From Comamonadaceae bacterium (lineage in GTDB: Bacteria; Pseudomonadota; Gammaproteobacteria; Burkholderiales; Burkholderiaceae_C): a DNA stretch of 45,363 nucleotides. A model generated the notes under the pieces. It had not been told where the DNA came from. It made no database searches and was given only the letters and a program-made list of their open reading frames with translations. The position numbers and the translations under genes were made by a program. The DNA is taken from contig CANFLX010000020.1 in the NCBI GenBank assembly GCA_947447985.1, forward strand, positions 1 through 45,363, given 5' to 3'. The stretch's first letter is position 1, and each line of letters starts with the position of its first letter. Below, piece after piece: positions 37,743-45,363 of this stretch.

Positions 37743-40039
37743 TAGAAAGAAGTTCCAATTTGAAATTGCAAAGACTGCATTTTATCGCCATCAAATTTGC
37801 TGATGGGGCGGGCGACGGCGATGCGCAGCGGGCCCACCGGCGAAATCCAGCTGATGCCAACACCCACGGATGAGCGTAAATCACCCAGCGCGATCGTTTC
37901 GTCCGGGCCATAAATTCCGCCCGCGTCAAAGAATCCATACATGCGAAGCGTTCTGTCGTTGCCGCCACCCGGCAGGGGCGACAACACTTCCGCGTTCAAG
38001 GTCAGCTTTTTTGCGCCGCCGGTGGAAATCACACCGTCTGCGCGCTGGGCGCCCGTTGTCAGACTTCCCTGCTCAAACCCCCGAACCGAACCCAGTCCAC
38101 CCGAGTAATAGTTCTTGAACAGGGGATAAACCTGTCCCGAGGTCGACGCACCCATTGACAGCTCACCATTGAGCGCCAAAGTTACTTTTTTCGACAAGGG
38201 ATAAAACTGTTGCACTTGCGTGGTGGCGCGCGCATAGAGCAGCTCGCCCGCCACGCTCCACTCGCCGTTGGCACGGATCAGGCGGCCGGAACTGGGGACC
38301 AAGCCGCTGTCACGGGTGTCCCGCGCCCAACCAATGGTCAAAGGAACGGACGTCGTCTTGTAGCCAAACTGATTCGCAAAATCAAGGTAGGCGGTTGGCA
38401 GCAATGTTCCGGTCACGATGGTGGTCGTGTCTGCACCAATCCCGAAAAACACCGTATCCGAATCCGTAAAAGGAACACCAAACCTCACGCTGGCACCGGC
38501 GGTTTCCAGCGAATAGCTCGCAGTGTCGACGTAGGGCTTGGTCGTACGCTGGTAAAGGTCGATAGTGCGCGAGACCCCATCTTCGGTGAAATACGGATTG
38601 GTCGTGTTGAACACCAGTGTGCGGTTGAGCTTGCTGGTATTGACCTCCACGCCCAGCGAGTTGCCCGAACCGAATGCGTTGTCCTGCTTAAAGCCAAATT
38701 GCAAGCCCAGGCCATCGGCGCTGGAAACACCCGCGCCCAAGCTCAAACTGCCCGTGGGTTTCTCTACAACCGTGATGGTCAAGTCCACCTGGTCCGGCAT
38801 GCCTGCGACCTCCTGGGTGTCGATGGACACATCTTTGAAATAGCCCAAACGGTCCACGCGGTTACGCGACTGGCGGATTTTTTCGCCGTCATACCATGCG
38901 GCCTCAAGCTGGCGGAACTCTCGGCGAATCACCTCATCGCGGGTACGGTCGTTGCCAGCCACGTTGATGCGTCGAACGTAAACACGGCGTGACGGCTCCG
39001 CGCGGAGCGTAATTTCTACCCGGTTGGTCTGTCGATCCACGGAGGTGACCGGTTCCACTTGCGCAAAGGCAAAACCGAAGTTGGCATAAAAATCGGTAAA
39101 GGCTTTCACCGTTTGTGTGACCTCAGTGGCGTTGTAAGGTTCACCCACGCGGATCGCGACCAGCGATTGAAAATCCGCTTCTTTGTCCAGCAGGTTTCCC
39201 GCCAACTTGACCTTGGACACCACAAAGAGTTCACCCTCGGTCACATTGATCGTGATGCTGATGTCCTGTTTGTTGGGCGAGATCACCACCTGAGTTGAAT
39301 CCACGGTGAATTCCAGGTAGCCACGCGACAAATAGTAGGAGCGCAGCGTTTCCACGTCCGCGTTGAGCTTGCTGCGCACATACCGGTCAGACTTGGTATA
39401 CCAGCTCAGCCATCCTCCGGTATCGGAGTCAAAAAGCCCACGCAGGGTGCTTTCCGTGAACGCCTTGTTGCCCACAATTCGAATTTCTTTGATTTTGGCG
39501 GTGTCGCCTTCGCTGACAGCAAAACTCAAATTGACGCGGTTGCGTTCGATGGGCGTGACGGTCGTCACCACTTCCGCCGCGTACATGCTTCGATTGATGT
39601 ATTGGCGCTTCAACTCCTGCTCAGCCTTGTCGGCCAGCGCCTTGTCAAATGGTCGGCCATCCGCCAGTCCGATGTCCTTGAGGGCTTTGATCAACACGTC
39701 TTTGTCAAACTCTTTGGCACCTGTGAAAGTCACCTCGGCCACCGTGGGTCGTTCTTGCACCACGATCACCAGTACCTGGCCGGCGACCTCAATGCGCACG
39801 TCGTTGAACAAGCCCAAACCAAACAGTGCTTTGATGGACGCCGCGGCCTTGTCGTCACTGTAGGTGTCCCCCACCCGCACCGGAATCGATCCAAAAACCG
39901 TGCCCGCCTCGACCCGTTGCAGGCCCTCGACCCGAATGTCTTCGACCTTGAAAGGCGTTACCGCCCAGGCGCTGGGGAGTAGCGACACTGCAAAAAAGAG
40001 GGTAATCAGTCGAAGGAGGTGCATAAACGCAGAAGGCAT
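37742..40039 (-). CDS. bamA: Outer membrane protein assembly factor BamA
   Basis: BamA is the essential insertase that folds beta-barrel proteins into the outer membrane. The 765-residue product has a signal peptide ending in SAWA, five POTRA domains (starting FKVEDIRVEGLQRVEAGTVF, and one more about every 75-85 residues to about 415), and a C-terminal 16-strand barrel with the conserved loop-6 motif VRGFEQG and the closing FQIGTSF. I chose the ATG at 40039 (MPSAFMHLLRL); an ATG five codons later (40024) also gives a usable signal peptide. The usual upstream neighbour rseP is missing. Confidence 0.97.
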   Translation of the reverse strand: MPSAFMHLLRLITLFFAVSLLPSAWAVTPFKVEDIRVEGLQRVEAGTVFGSIPVRVGDTYSDDKAAASIKALFGLGLFNDVRIEVAGQVLVIVVQERPTVAEVTFTGAKEFDKDVLIKALKDIGLADGRPFDKALADKAEQELKRQYINRSMYAAEVVTTVTPIERNRVNLSFAVSEGDTAKIKEIRIVGNKAFTESTLRGLFDSDTGGWLSWYTKSDRYVRSKLNADVETLRSYYLSRGYLEFTVDSTQVVISPNKQDISITINVTEGELFVVSKVKLAGNLLDKEADFQSLVAIRVGEPYNATEVTQTVKAFTDFYANFGFAFAQVEPVTSVDRQTNRVEITLRAEPSRRVYVRRINVAGNDRTRDEVIRREFRQLEAAWYDGEKIRQSRNRVDRLGYFKDVSIDTQEVAGMPDQVDLTITVVEKPTGSLSLGAGVSSADGLGLQFGFKQDNAFGSGNSLGVEVNTSKLNRTLVFNTTNPYFTEDGVSRTIDLYQRTTKPYVDTASYSLETAGASVRFGVPFTDSDTVFFGIGADTTTIVTGTLLPTAYLDFANQFGYKTTSVPLTIGWARDTRDSGLVPSSGRLIRANGEWSVAGELLYARATTQVQQFYPLSKKVTLALNGELSMGASTSGQVYPLFKNYYSGGLGSVRGFEQGSLTTGAQRADGVISTGGAKKLTLNAEVLSPLPGGGNDRTLRMYGFFDAGGIYGPDETIALGDLRSSVGVGISWISPVGPLRIAVARPISKFDGDKMQSLQFQIGTSF

Positions 40040-40116
40040 AGTGAAAACTTTAAGGGCGAAGCGCTGTAGGCGGATGTGCATAGGCGCCCTGCAGCGGCAT
40101 GAGGCGAAGTACGTCA
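40040..40116 (-). other. 77-base gap between dxr and bamA, no gene
   Basis: This is the place where rseP (site-2 protease) normally stands. The gap is rich in short CGCC/GGCG pieces and has no open frame longer than the flanking read-through. No clear promoter or terminator is visible. See the finding on the missing gene. Confidence 0.6.
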
Positions 40117-41337
40117 TCATAACGAGGGAGGCGACTTTTTAGCCGAAAAACTCTGTACCAAGGTATGCGCCTGCGCACGGGCCTCGGCATCAATGGCCAG
40201 TAGATCCTCCAAGGACCCAGGGGGAACAGGCGTGTAGCGCTCCAAACACCCCACATTGATGGCATGAATTTGATCAAAACGAATTTGTCGGTCCAAGAAG
40301 GCAGCAACCGCGACCTCGTTGGCCGCATTCAGAACAGCGGTCGTTCCCGCCGGAGCGCCCAGCACGTCCCAAGCCAGTTGCAGTCCTGGAAAGCGCTCTG
40401 TGTGGCCCCGGGAGCTGATCGGCTCAAATGACAGCGCAGCCATGGTGGAAAAATCCAGGGCATTGGCGCCACTGACCCGACGGGTCGGCCACGACAGTCC
40501 ATAAGCAATAGGGCCACGCATGTCGGGCGTGCCCAACTGGGCAACCACTGAATGGTCCACAAACTGAACCATGGAGTGCACCACGCTCTGGGGATGAATG
40601 ATCACCTCAATCGTGGACGGCGCCACACCAAACAAAAACTTGGCTTCAATCACCTCCAGGGCCTTGTTCATCATGGTCGCGGAGTCCACCGAAATCTTGC
40701 GTCCCATCACCCAATTGGGGTGGGCACAGGCTTCTTCGGGGCTGATGGAGGCGAAGGACGCGGGATCGCGAGCGCGAAATGGCCCGCCAGACGCCGTCAG
40801 AATGATCTTGTCGATCACGTCCGGCCAAAGACTCGGATTTTCCGGAAGCGACTGGAAAATCGCGGAATGCTCGCTGTCGATCGGCAAAAGGGTGGCTCCC
40901 CCCTGGCGCACAGCATTCATAAAGAACGCACCACCCACCACCAAGGCCTCTTTGTTGGCAAGCAGCAGGCGCTTGCCCGCCCTGGCCGCAGCGATACAGG
41001 AGGCCAGGCCTGCGGCACCCACAATCGCCGCCATCACGGTCGTGACGTCCTCGTGCGAGGCAATCTGTTCAAGCGCCTGCGGCCCCCAAAGCACCTCGGT
41101 GGCCAGTCCGTGGTCGGCCAGGATACGTTTGAGCTCGCGACCATGCCACTCATTGACCATGACCGCGTACCGGGGTCGAAACTCAACGCATTGCGCCACC
41201 ATCGCGTCGAGCTTGCTGTGCGCGCTCAGGGCAAACACCTCGTACCGCTCGGGGTGGCGCCGAATGACATCCAGGGTGTTGACCCCGATGGAGCCGGTCG
41301 AGCCCAGCACACAAACACGTTGAAAAGGACTGTTCAT
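40117..41337 (-). CDS. dxr: 1-deoxy-D-xylulose 5-phosphate reductoisomerase
   Basis: Dxr rearranges and reduces DXP to methylerythritol phosphate in the non-mevalonate isoprenoid pathway. The 406-residue product has the NADPH loop VCVLGSTGSIGVNTLDVI, the conserved LLANKEALV, the metal- and substrate-binding segments LPIDSEHSAIFQ and LTASGGPFR, and the SVDSATMMNKALEVIEA motif. I chose the ATG at 41337 (MNSPFQRV), 13 bases after the cdsA stop. It precedes bamA directly. Confidence 0.98.
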   Translation of the reverse strand: MNSPFQRVCVLGSTGSIGVNTLDVIRRHPERYEVFALSAHSKLDAMVAQCVEFRPRYAVMVNEWHGRELKRILADHGLATEVLWGPQALEQIASHEDVTTVMAAIVGAAGLASCIAAARAGKRLLLANKEALVVGGAFFMNAVRQGGATLLPIDSEHSAIFQSLPENPSLWPDVIDKIILTASGGPFRARDPASFASISPEEACAHPNWVMGRKISVDSATMMNKALEVIEAKFLFGVAPSTIEVIIHPQSVVHSMVQFVDHSVVAQLGTPDMRGPIAYGLSWPTRRVSGANALDFSTMAALSFEPISSRGHTERFPGLQLAWDVLGAPAGTTAVLNAANEVAVAAFLDRQIRFDQIHAINVGCLERYTPVPPGSLEDLLAIDAEARAQAHTLVQSFSAKKSPPSL

Positions 41338-41350
41338 AGTCTGTAGTTCG

Positions 41351-42196
41351 CTACACCGTGCACAACAAGAGTGCCAATGGCAGCACGGGTAAGAGCGCAT
41401 CAATGCGATCTAGCACCCCGCCGTGCCCCGGCAATATAACGCCGCTGTCCTTCACGCCTGCGGCCCGCTTAAAGAGTGACTCCAGCAGATCTCCCACGAC
41501 ACCCATGGCCGTTAAGAAAATGACTGAAACCGCCAAAAAAAGCGCGCTGACGCTGCCCAAGCGGCTGTACAAACTCCCCCCTGGCGTCACCCCGGCACCG
41601 TCCATGGCACGCCAGACGAAAGCCAGGCAAAGAACCCCCACAACGGCGCCCGCCACTCCCTCCCAGGTCTTCCCCGGACTGATGCCGGGTGCGAGCTTCT
41701 GCTGAAAAAATCGTCCGCCCAGCGCCCTGCCCGCGAAATAGGCAGCGACGTCTGCCACCCACACCAAGAGCAGAACCGAGAGTAAAAAATCAACGCCGAC
41801 CAAGCGGGCCTGCACCAGCGCCAGCCAGGCGGCACAGAGCAAGACCATGCCTCCCGCCCAACGAGCAGCCACGGGTTGAGGCGACCAAGCTGCCATGCCT
41901 GCGCGCAAAAGCCACAAAGCCAGCGCCACCCACGCTGCACCCACCACAATCCAAAGAGAAGGCAAGGGTCGGCCTGCAAGACCTGTCAGCCACAAGGCGG
42001 CGCACAGTCCCGCGCAAACAGCAGCACTGGCCAGGGAGGCAGGGTGAGAGAGCCCATTGAGCCGGGCCCATTCCCAGCCGCCAGCGCAAATAAAGATCGC
42101 AGTAAGGACGACAAATGCGAGGGGATCTGAGGCCAGCACCGCTGGAATCAACAGCGCCAACATGGCGATGGCCGTCAGAATTCTTTGCTTAAGCAC
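41351..42196 (-). CDS. cdsA: Phosphatidate cytidylyltransferase
   Basis: CdsA makes CDP-diacylglycerol, the precursor of all membrane phospholipids. The 281-residue product is an integral membrane protein with about seven or eight spans, and the C-terminal family signature is complete (SLFKRAAGVKDSGVILPGHG then GVLDRID). The start is a GTG at 42196 with a GGGGG ribosome site about 7 bases upstream. In relatives, uppS stands just before it; here frr does. Confidence 0.97.
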   Translation of the reverse strand: MLKQRILTAIAMLALLIPAVLASDPLAFVVLTAIFICAGGWEWARLNGLSHPASLASAAVCAGLCAALWLTGLAGRPLPSLWIVVGAAWVALALWLLRAGMAAWSPQPVAARWAGGMVLLCAAWLALVQARLVGVDFLLSVLLLVWVADVAAYFAGRALGGRFFQQKLAPGISPGKTWEGVAGAVVGVLCLAFVWRAMDGAGVTPGGSLYSRLGSVSALFLAVSVIFLTAMGVVGDLLESLFKRAAGVKDSGVILPGHGGVLDRIDALLPVLPLALLLCTV

Positions 42197-42279
42197 GGCA
42201 TTCCCCCAACACAGGCGACAAAGCGCCTAAGGCGAGTACTGGGAGAGAAGTAGCGCAGGACATAGCGGAGCGAAGGCCG
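42197..42279 (-). other. 83-base gap between frr and cdsA, no gene
   Basis: This is where uppS (undecaprenyl diphosphate synthase) normally stands. The gap holds the cdsA ribosome site at its end and a small CGCC-TTA-GGCG dyad. No uppS-like residues such as the HxMDGNGRWA motif are encoded in any frame. Confidence 0.6.
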
Positions 42280-42840
42280 CTAGACCGCCATGATGTCCTG
42301 CTCTTTGGCCGCGACGAGCCGGTCGATTTCAGCGATGTAGCGATCGGTCAACTTCTGGATGTCGGCTTCGGAGCGTTTTTGCTCGTCCTCGGACACCAGT
42401 TTTTCTTTTTCCAATTTTTTGACCGCGTCATTGGCGTCCCGACGCAGACTGCGCACCGTCACTTTGGCGCCTTCACCTTCGCTGCGCACCAACTTGGTCA
42501 GCTCGCGGCGGCGTTCTTCGGTCATCACCGGCATCGGCACACGGATCAAATCACCCAAGCTCGAGGGATTCAGACCCAAATCGCTTTCGCGAATGGCCTT
42601 TTCGATTTTCGGCCCCATGTTTTTTTCCCAGGGCTGAATGCCCACGGTGCGGGAGTCGATCAGCGAAAGATTGGCCACTTGGCTCAAGGGCACCATCGAT
42701 CCGTAGTAGTCGACGTGCACGCTGTCGAGCAGCGCGGGGTTGGCACGCCCCGTGCGCACCTTGCCAAGGTTGTTTTTAAAAGCGGCAATGGACTGGTCCA
42801 TCTTGCCTTCGACATTGCTTCGGATGTCTTGAATCGACAT
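42280..42840 (-). CDS. frr: Ribosome recycling factor
   Basis: Frr splits the post-termination ribosome together with EF-G. The 186-residue product is the tRNA-shaped helical protein, with [13 protein letters not shown], the domain II strands and the C-terminal helices [14 protein letters not shown] ([27 protein letters not shown] in two stretches) to [20 protein letters not shown] chose the ATG at 42840 (MSIQDIRSN), which has a GGGAG site 8 bases upstream; the frame reaches a TTG at 42855. It follows pyrH by 18 bases. Confidence 0.97.
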   Translation of the reverse strand: MSIQDIRSNVEGKMDQSIAAFKNNLGKVRTGRANPALLDSVHVDYYGSMVPLSQVANLSLIDSRTVGIQPWEKNMGPKIEKAIRESDLGLNPSSLGDLIRVPMPVMTEERRRELTKLVRSEGEGAKVTVRSLRRDANDAVKKLEKEKLVSEDEQKRSEADIQKLTDRYIAEIDRLVAAKEQDIMAV

Positions 42841-42858
42841 GGCATTCACTCCCAAAGG

Positions 42859-43581
42859 TCAAACATGTACCAAAGTGCCCTCGTCTTCACCCATCACCAC
42901 CCGCTTGAGGGCGCCATGCTTGAAGATCGAAAACACTTTGATTGGCAACTTCTGATCACGGCACAGGGCAAACGCCGCAGCGTCCATGATGCCTAGATTT
43001 TGCTGCATCGCGCTGTCAAAGGTCAGCGCGGTGTAGCGCTTGGCGGTCGGCACTTTTTTCGGGTCCGCGTCGTACACGCCGTCCACTTTGGTCGCCTTCA
43101 GCACAATTTCGGCCCCGATTTCAGCGCCCCGCAAAGCCGCAGCGGTGTCGGTTGTGAAAAACGGATTGCCGGTTCCTGCGGCAAAAATAACGACTTTGCC
43201 CTCTTCCAGGTATTGCAAGGCTTTGGGACGCACATAAGGCTCCACCACCTGCTCAATACCAATGGCGGACATGACGCGCGCTGTCAAACCCGCCTTGTTC
43301 ATGGTGTCGCCCAGCGCCAGCGCGTTCATCACGGTTGCCAGCATGCCCATGTAATCAGCGGTGGCGCGGTCCATACCGACAGAGCCGCCTGCCACGCCGC
43401 GAAATATATTGCCACCACCGATCACGACGGCCACTTGGACACCGAGACGCGTAATTTCGACGATTTCGTCGACCATGCGCACAATCGTGTCCCGGTTAAT
43501 GCCAAATTGATCGTCGCCCATCAAGGCCTCGCCTGACAGCTTTAACAAAATCCGACTGTAGGCAGGCTTGGCAGTGGTCAT
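42859..43581 (-). CDS. pyrH: UMP kinase
   Basis: PyrH phosphorylates UMP to UDP in pyrimidine nucleotide synthesis. The 240-residue product has the amino acid kinase fold: [27 protein letters not shown], the nucleotide loop [21 protein letters not shown] (spanning two conserved motifs) and [15 protein letters not shown]. It lies between tsf and frr in the classical order rpsB-tsf-pyrH-frr, after the tsf terminator. Confidence 0.98.
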   Translation of the reverse strand: MTTAKPAYSRILLKLSGEALMGDDQFGINRDTIVRMVDEIVEITRLGVQVAVVIGGGNIFRGVAGGSVGMDRATADYMGMLATVMNALALGDTMNKAGLTARVMSAIGIEQVVEPYVRPKALQYLEEGKVVIFAAGTGNPFFTTDTAAALRGAEIGAEIVLKATKVDGVYDADPKKVPTAKRYTALTFDSAMQQNLGIMDAAAFALCRDQKLPIKVFSIFKHGALKRVVMGEDEGTLVHV

Positions 43582-43627
43582 GGCACATTCCTTGGTAGCG
43601 TGGTAATTGCATTCGCCCGCGAGGGCA

Positions 43628-43656
43628 CAAAAAAAAGCGCGTCCTGCGACGCGCTC
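43628..43656 (-). terminator. Rho-independent terminator after tsf
   Basis: On the minus strand AGCGCGTC (43655-43648) pairs with GACGCGCT (43643-43636), an 8-bp perfect stem with a GCAG loop, followed by eight T (43636-43629). It separates rpsB-tsf from pyrH-frr. Confidence 0.93.
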
Positions 43657-43659
43657 GGC

Positions 43660-44580
43660 TTAAGAGGCTTTTGCAGCAGCCACCTGGGCTGCCACCTCGG
43701 CGGCAAAGTCATCGACTTTTTTCTCGATGCCTTCACCCACGACGTACAGCGTGAACGCATTCACAGTCGTGGCTTTTTCCTTGAGCATTTGTTCCACGGT
43801 TTGCTTGTCGTTTTTGACAAACGATTGGTTGAACAAAGACACTTCCTTGAGGTACTTCTGCACGCCGCCTTCGATGCGCTTGGCAACGATTTCCGCAGAT
43901 TGCACGGGCTTGCCTGCTGCCACAGCCACTGCGGCGTCTTCGGCCGCCTTGGCTGCTGCGACCGAGCGCTCACGGGCCACCAGGTCCGCAGGCACTTCGG
44001 CGCTGGACAAAGACACGGGCTTCATGGCGGCAACGTGCATGGCAACGTCTTTGGCAGCCACTTCGTCGCCCGCAAATTCCACCAGCACACCGATGCGAGT
44101 GCCGTGCAAGTAGGACGCCACTTTGGCGCCAGCACCGCAGTGCTTGAAGCGGCGAAAGGTCATGTTTTCACCGATCTTGCCGATCAGGCCTTTGCGCACG
44201 TCTTCCAAGGTGGGGCCGAATCCGTCTTGCTCGTAAGCCAGGGCGCTCAGTGCAGCCACGTCGGCAGGGTTGTGCTTTGCCACCAAAGTCGCGGCCGCGT
44301 TGGCCAGTCCCAGGAAACTGTCGTTCTTGGTCACGAAGTCGGTTTCGCAGTTCACTTCGATCATGGCGCTGTGGCCGTCGGCGCTGGCGATGGCGATAAC
44401 ACCTTCGGCGGTCACACGGGCAGCGGCTTTACCGGCTTTGCTGCCGAGTTTGACGCGCAACAATTCTTCGGCTTTGACCATGTCGCCATCGGCTTCGGTC
44501 AGAGCGCGTTTGCACTCCATCATGGGGGCGTCGGTTTTGCCGCGCAATTCGGCGACCATGCTTGCGGTGATTGCAGCCAT
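43660..44580 (-). CDS. tsf: Elongation factor Ts
   Basis: EF-Ts exchanges GDP for GTP on EF-Tu. The 306-residue product has the N-terminal UBA-like region ([30 protein letters not shown]), the core with [11 protein letters not shown], and the coiled-coil and C-terminal module. I chose the ATG at 44580 (MAAITAS), with GGAG 9 bases upstream; two further codons to a TTG are open but lie too close to that site. It follows rpsB after an intervening hairpin terminator. Confidence 0.98.
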   Translation of the reverse strand: MAAITASMVAELRGKTDAPMMECKRALTEADGDMVKAEELLRVKLGSKAGKAAARVTAEGVIAIASADGHSAMIEVNCETDFVTKNDSFLGLANAAATLVAKHNPADVAALSALAYEQDGFGPTLEDVRKGLIGKIGENMTFRRFKHCGAGAKVASYLHGTRIGVLVEFAGDEVAAKDVAMHVAAMKPVSLSSAEVPADLVARERSVAAAKAAEDAAVAVAAGKPVQSAEIVAKRIEGGVQKYLKEVSLFNQSFVKNDKQTVEQMLKEKATTVNAFTLYVVGEGIEKKVDDFAAEVAAQVAAAKAS

Positions 44581-44620
44581 TTTCAAGTACTCCGTATCAG
44601 TTCAATTAGTCTATAAAAAT

Positions 44621-44647
44621 TAAAAAAAAGGGGCTAGCAAGCCCCTC
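44621..44647 (-). terminator. Hairpin terminator/attenuator between rpsB and tsf
   Basis: On the minus strand AGGGGCT (44646-44640) pairs with AGCCCCT (44635-44629), and eight T follow (44629-44622). A terminator between rpsB and tsf is common and sets the ratio of the two products by partial read-through. Confidence 0.88.
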
Positions 44648-44667
44648 TTTTGAGGAAGACGCAGCGC

Positions 44668-45363
44668 TTACGCAGCTTCGTCAACCTCCACGAATTCGTC
44701 TTCACCTTGGTCGACCACGGCCTTGACCAGATCGTCCACGGCGTTGGCACGGCCTTCGAGCACCGCGTCCGCAATGCCACGGGCGTACAAAGTAACTGCC
44801 TTGGAGGAGTCGTCGTTACCGGGGATGACATAGTCAATGCCTTCGGGGGAGTGGTTGGAGTCGACCACACCAATCAAAGGAATACCCAGTTTGCGTGCTT
44901 CAGCGATAGCGATCTTGTGGTAACCCACGTCGATCACAAAAATCGCGTCTGGCAAAGTCGCCATGTCCTGAATACCGCCAATGTCTTTTTCGAGCTTGGC
45001 CAGCTCGCGGGCGAACATCAGCTGCTCTTTCTTGCTCATGGCGTCCAAACCGGCTTCCTGCTGGATCTTCATGTCTTTGAGACGCTTGATCGAAGTTTTG
45101 ACCGTTTTGAAGTTGGTCAACATACCGCCGAGCCAACGCTGGTCAACGTAGGGAACGCCAGCGCGCTGGGCTTCAGCAGCCACGGTTTCGCGGGCTTGGC
45201 GCTTGGTGCCGACCATCAAAATGGTTCCACGCTTGGCCGACAACTGACGCACGAACTTGGCGGCGTCCTGGAACATCGGCAGCGATTTTTCCAGATTGAT
45301 AATGTGAATTTTGTTGCGATGTCCGAAGATGAACGGGGCCATCTTGGGGTTCCAGAAGCGGGT
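44668..45363 (-). CDS. rpsB: 30S ribosomal protein S2 (5' end cut by window)
   Basis: S2 is a structural protein of the small subunit. The frame is open to the end of the window and reads [21 protein letters not shown] there, matching the family, which begins about 20 residues earlier (near SVTMREMLEAGVHFGHQ). The visible 231 residues include [50 protein letters not shown] and the conserved [21 protein letters not shown]. It ends in an acidic tail. Confidence 0.98.
   Translation of the reverse strand, partial: TRFWNPKMAPFIFGHRNKIHIINLEKSLPMFQDAAKFVRQLSAKRGTILMVGTKRQARETVAAEAQRAGVPYVDQRWLGGMLTNFKTVKTSIKRLKDMKIQQEAGLDAMSKKEQLMFARELAKLEKDIGGIQDMATLPDAIFVIDVGYHKIAIAEARKLGIPLIGVVDSNHSPEGIDYVIPGNDDSSKAVTLYARGIADAVLEGRANAVDDLVKAVVDQGEDEFVEVDEAA

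Overview
The window is about 45 kb of gene-dense, GC-rich chromosome from a Gram-negative betaproteobacterium, most likely Burkholderiales / Comamonadaceae (Rhodoferax, Polaromonas or Acidovorax-like). The reasons are the rho-rpmE2 pair, an Omp32-type porin with a C-terminal Phe, an AlgP-like Lys/Ala/Pro-rich protein, and the order carA-carB-greA-DUF4149-yhbY/rlmE-ftsH-folP-glmM followed by a bam/lpx block running into frr-pyrH-tsf-rpsB. I see no tRNA or rRNA gene, CRISPR array, transposase, integrase or prophage gene. No gene-free stretch reaches 300 bases.

Region 1 (1-3408, plus strand): the end of rho, the zinc-independent ribosomal protein L31 gene rpmE2 with a strong terminator, and a polytopic membrane protein resembling family-39 glycosyltransferases. 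Region 2 (3383-16388) is a phosphate and polyphosphate locus. A minus-strand operon pstSCAB-phoU-phoB-phoR encodes high-affinity phosphate uptake and its two-component control. Facing it is a fasciclin-domain lipoprotein gene. Each of the two divergent promoters has its own PHO-box-like direct repeat (TGTCAC-N5-TGTCAC). Then come ppx (polyphosphate degradation), a histone H1-like protein, and a minus-strand operon olsB-ppk-sixA (membrane lipid remodelling, polyphosphate synthesis, phosphohistidine phosphatase). The genes together would cover phosphate sensing, import, storage, mobilisation and phosphate-sparing lipids.

Region 3 (16600-20052, plus strand): a Nudix hydrolase translationally coupled to a CorA/ZntB-like transporter, then a highly structured leader and a major porin with its own terminator. 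Region 4 (20100-32286, mostly minus): glmM with a coupled GNAT gene, folP, ftsH and rlmE, with yhbY divergent from rlmE; then greA-DUF4149 and the carAB operon, which carries a LysE/RhtB-type exporter between carA and carB.

Region 5 (32434-45363, minus strand) is a long translation and envelope block. In transcription order it reads rpsB, tsf, pyrH, frr, cdsA, dxr, bamA, skp, lpxD, fabZ, lpxA, lpxB, rnhB and an SpoU rRNA methyltransferase gene. Many neighbours overlap by 1-8 bases. Two genes normally found in this block are absent: uppS (between frr and cdsA) and rseP (between dxr and bamA). About 80 bases of unassigned DNA stands at each place.

Most of the window is conserved housekeeping DNA. 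The points most worth a second look are the twin PHO boxes that bring the fasciclin lipoprotein into the Pho regulon, the AlgP-like protein between the polyphosphate enzymes, the PHO-like repeat before olsB-ppk-sixA, and the missing uppS and rseP.
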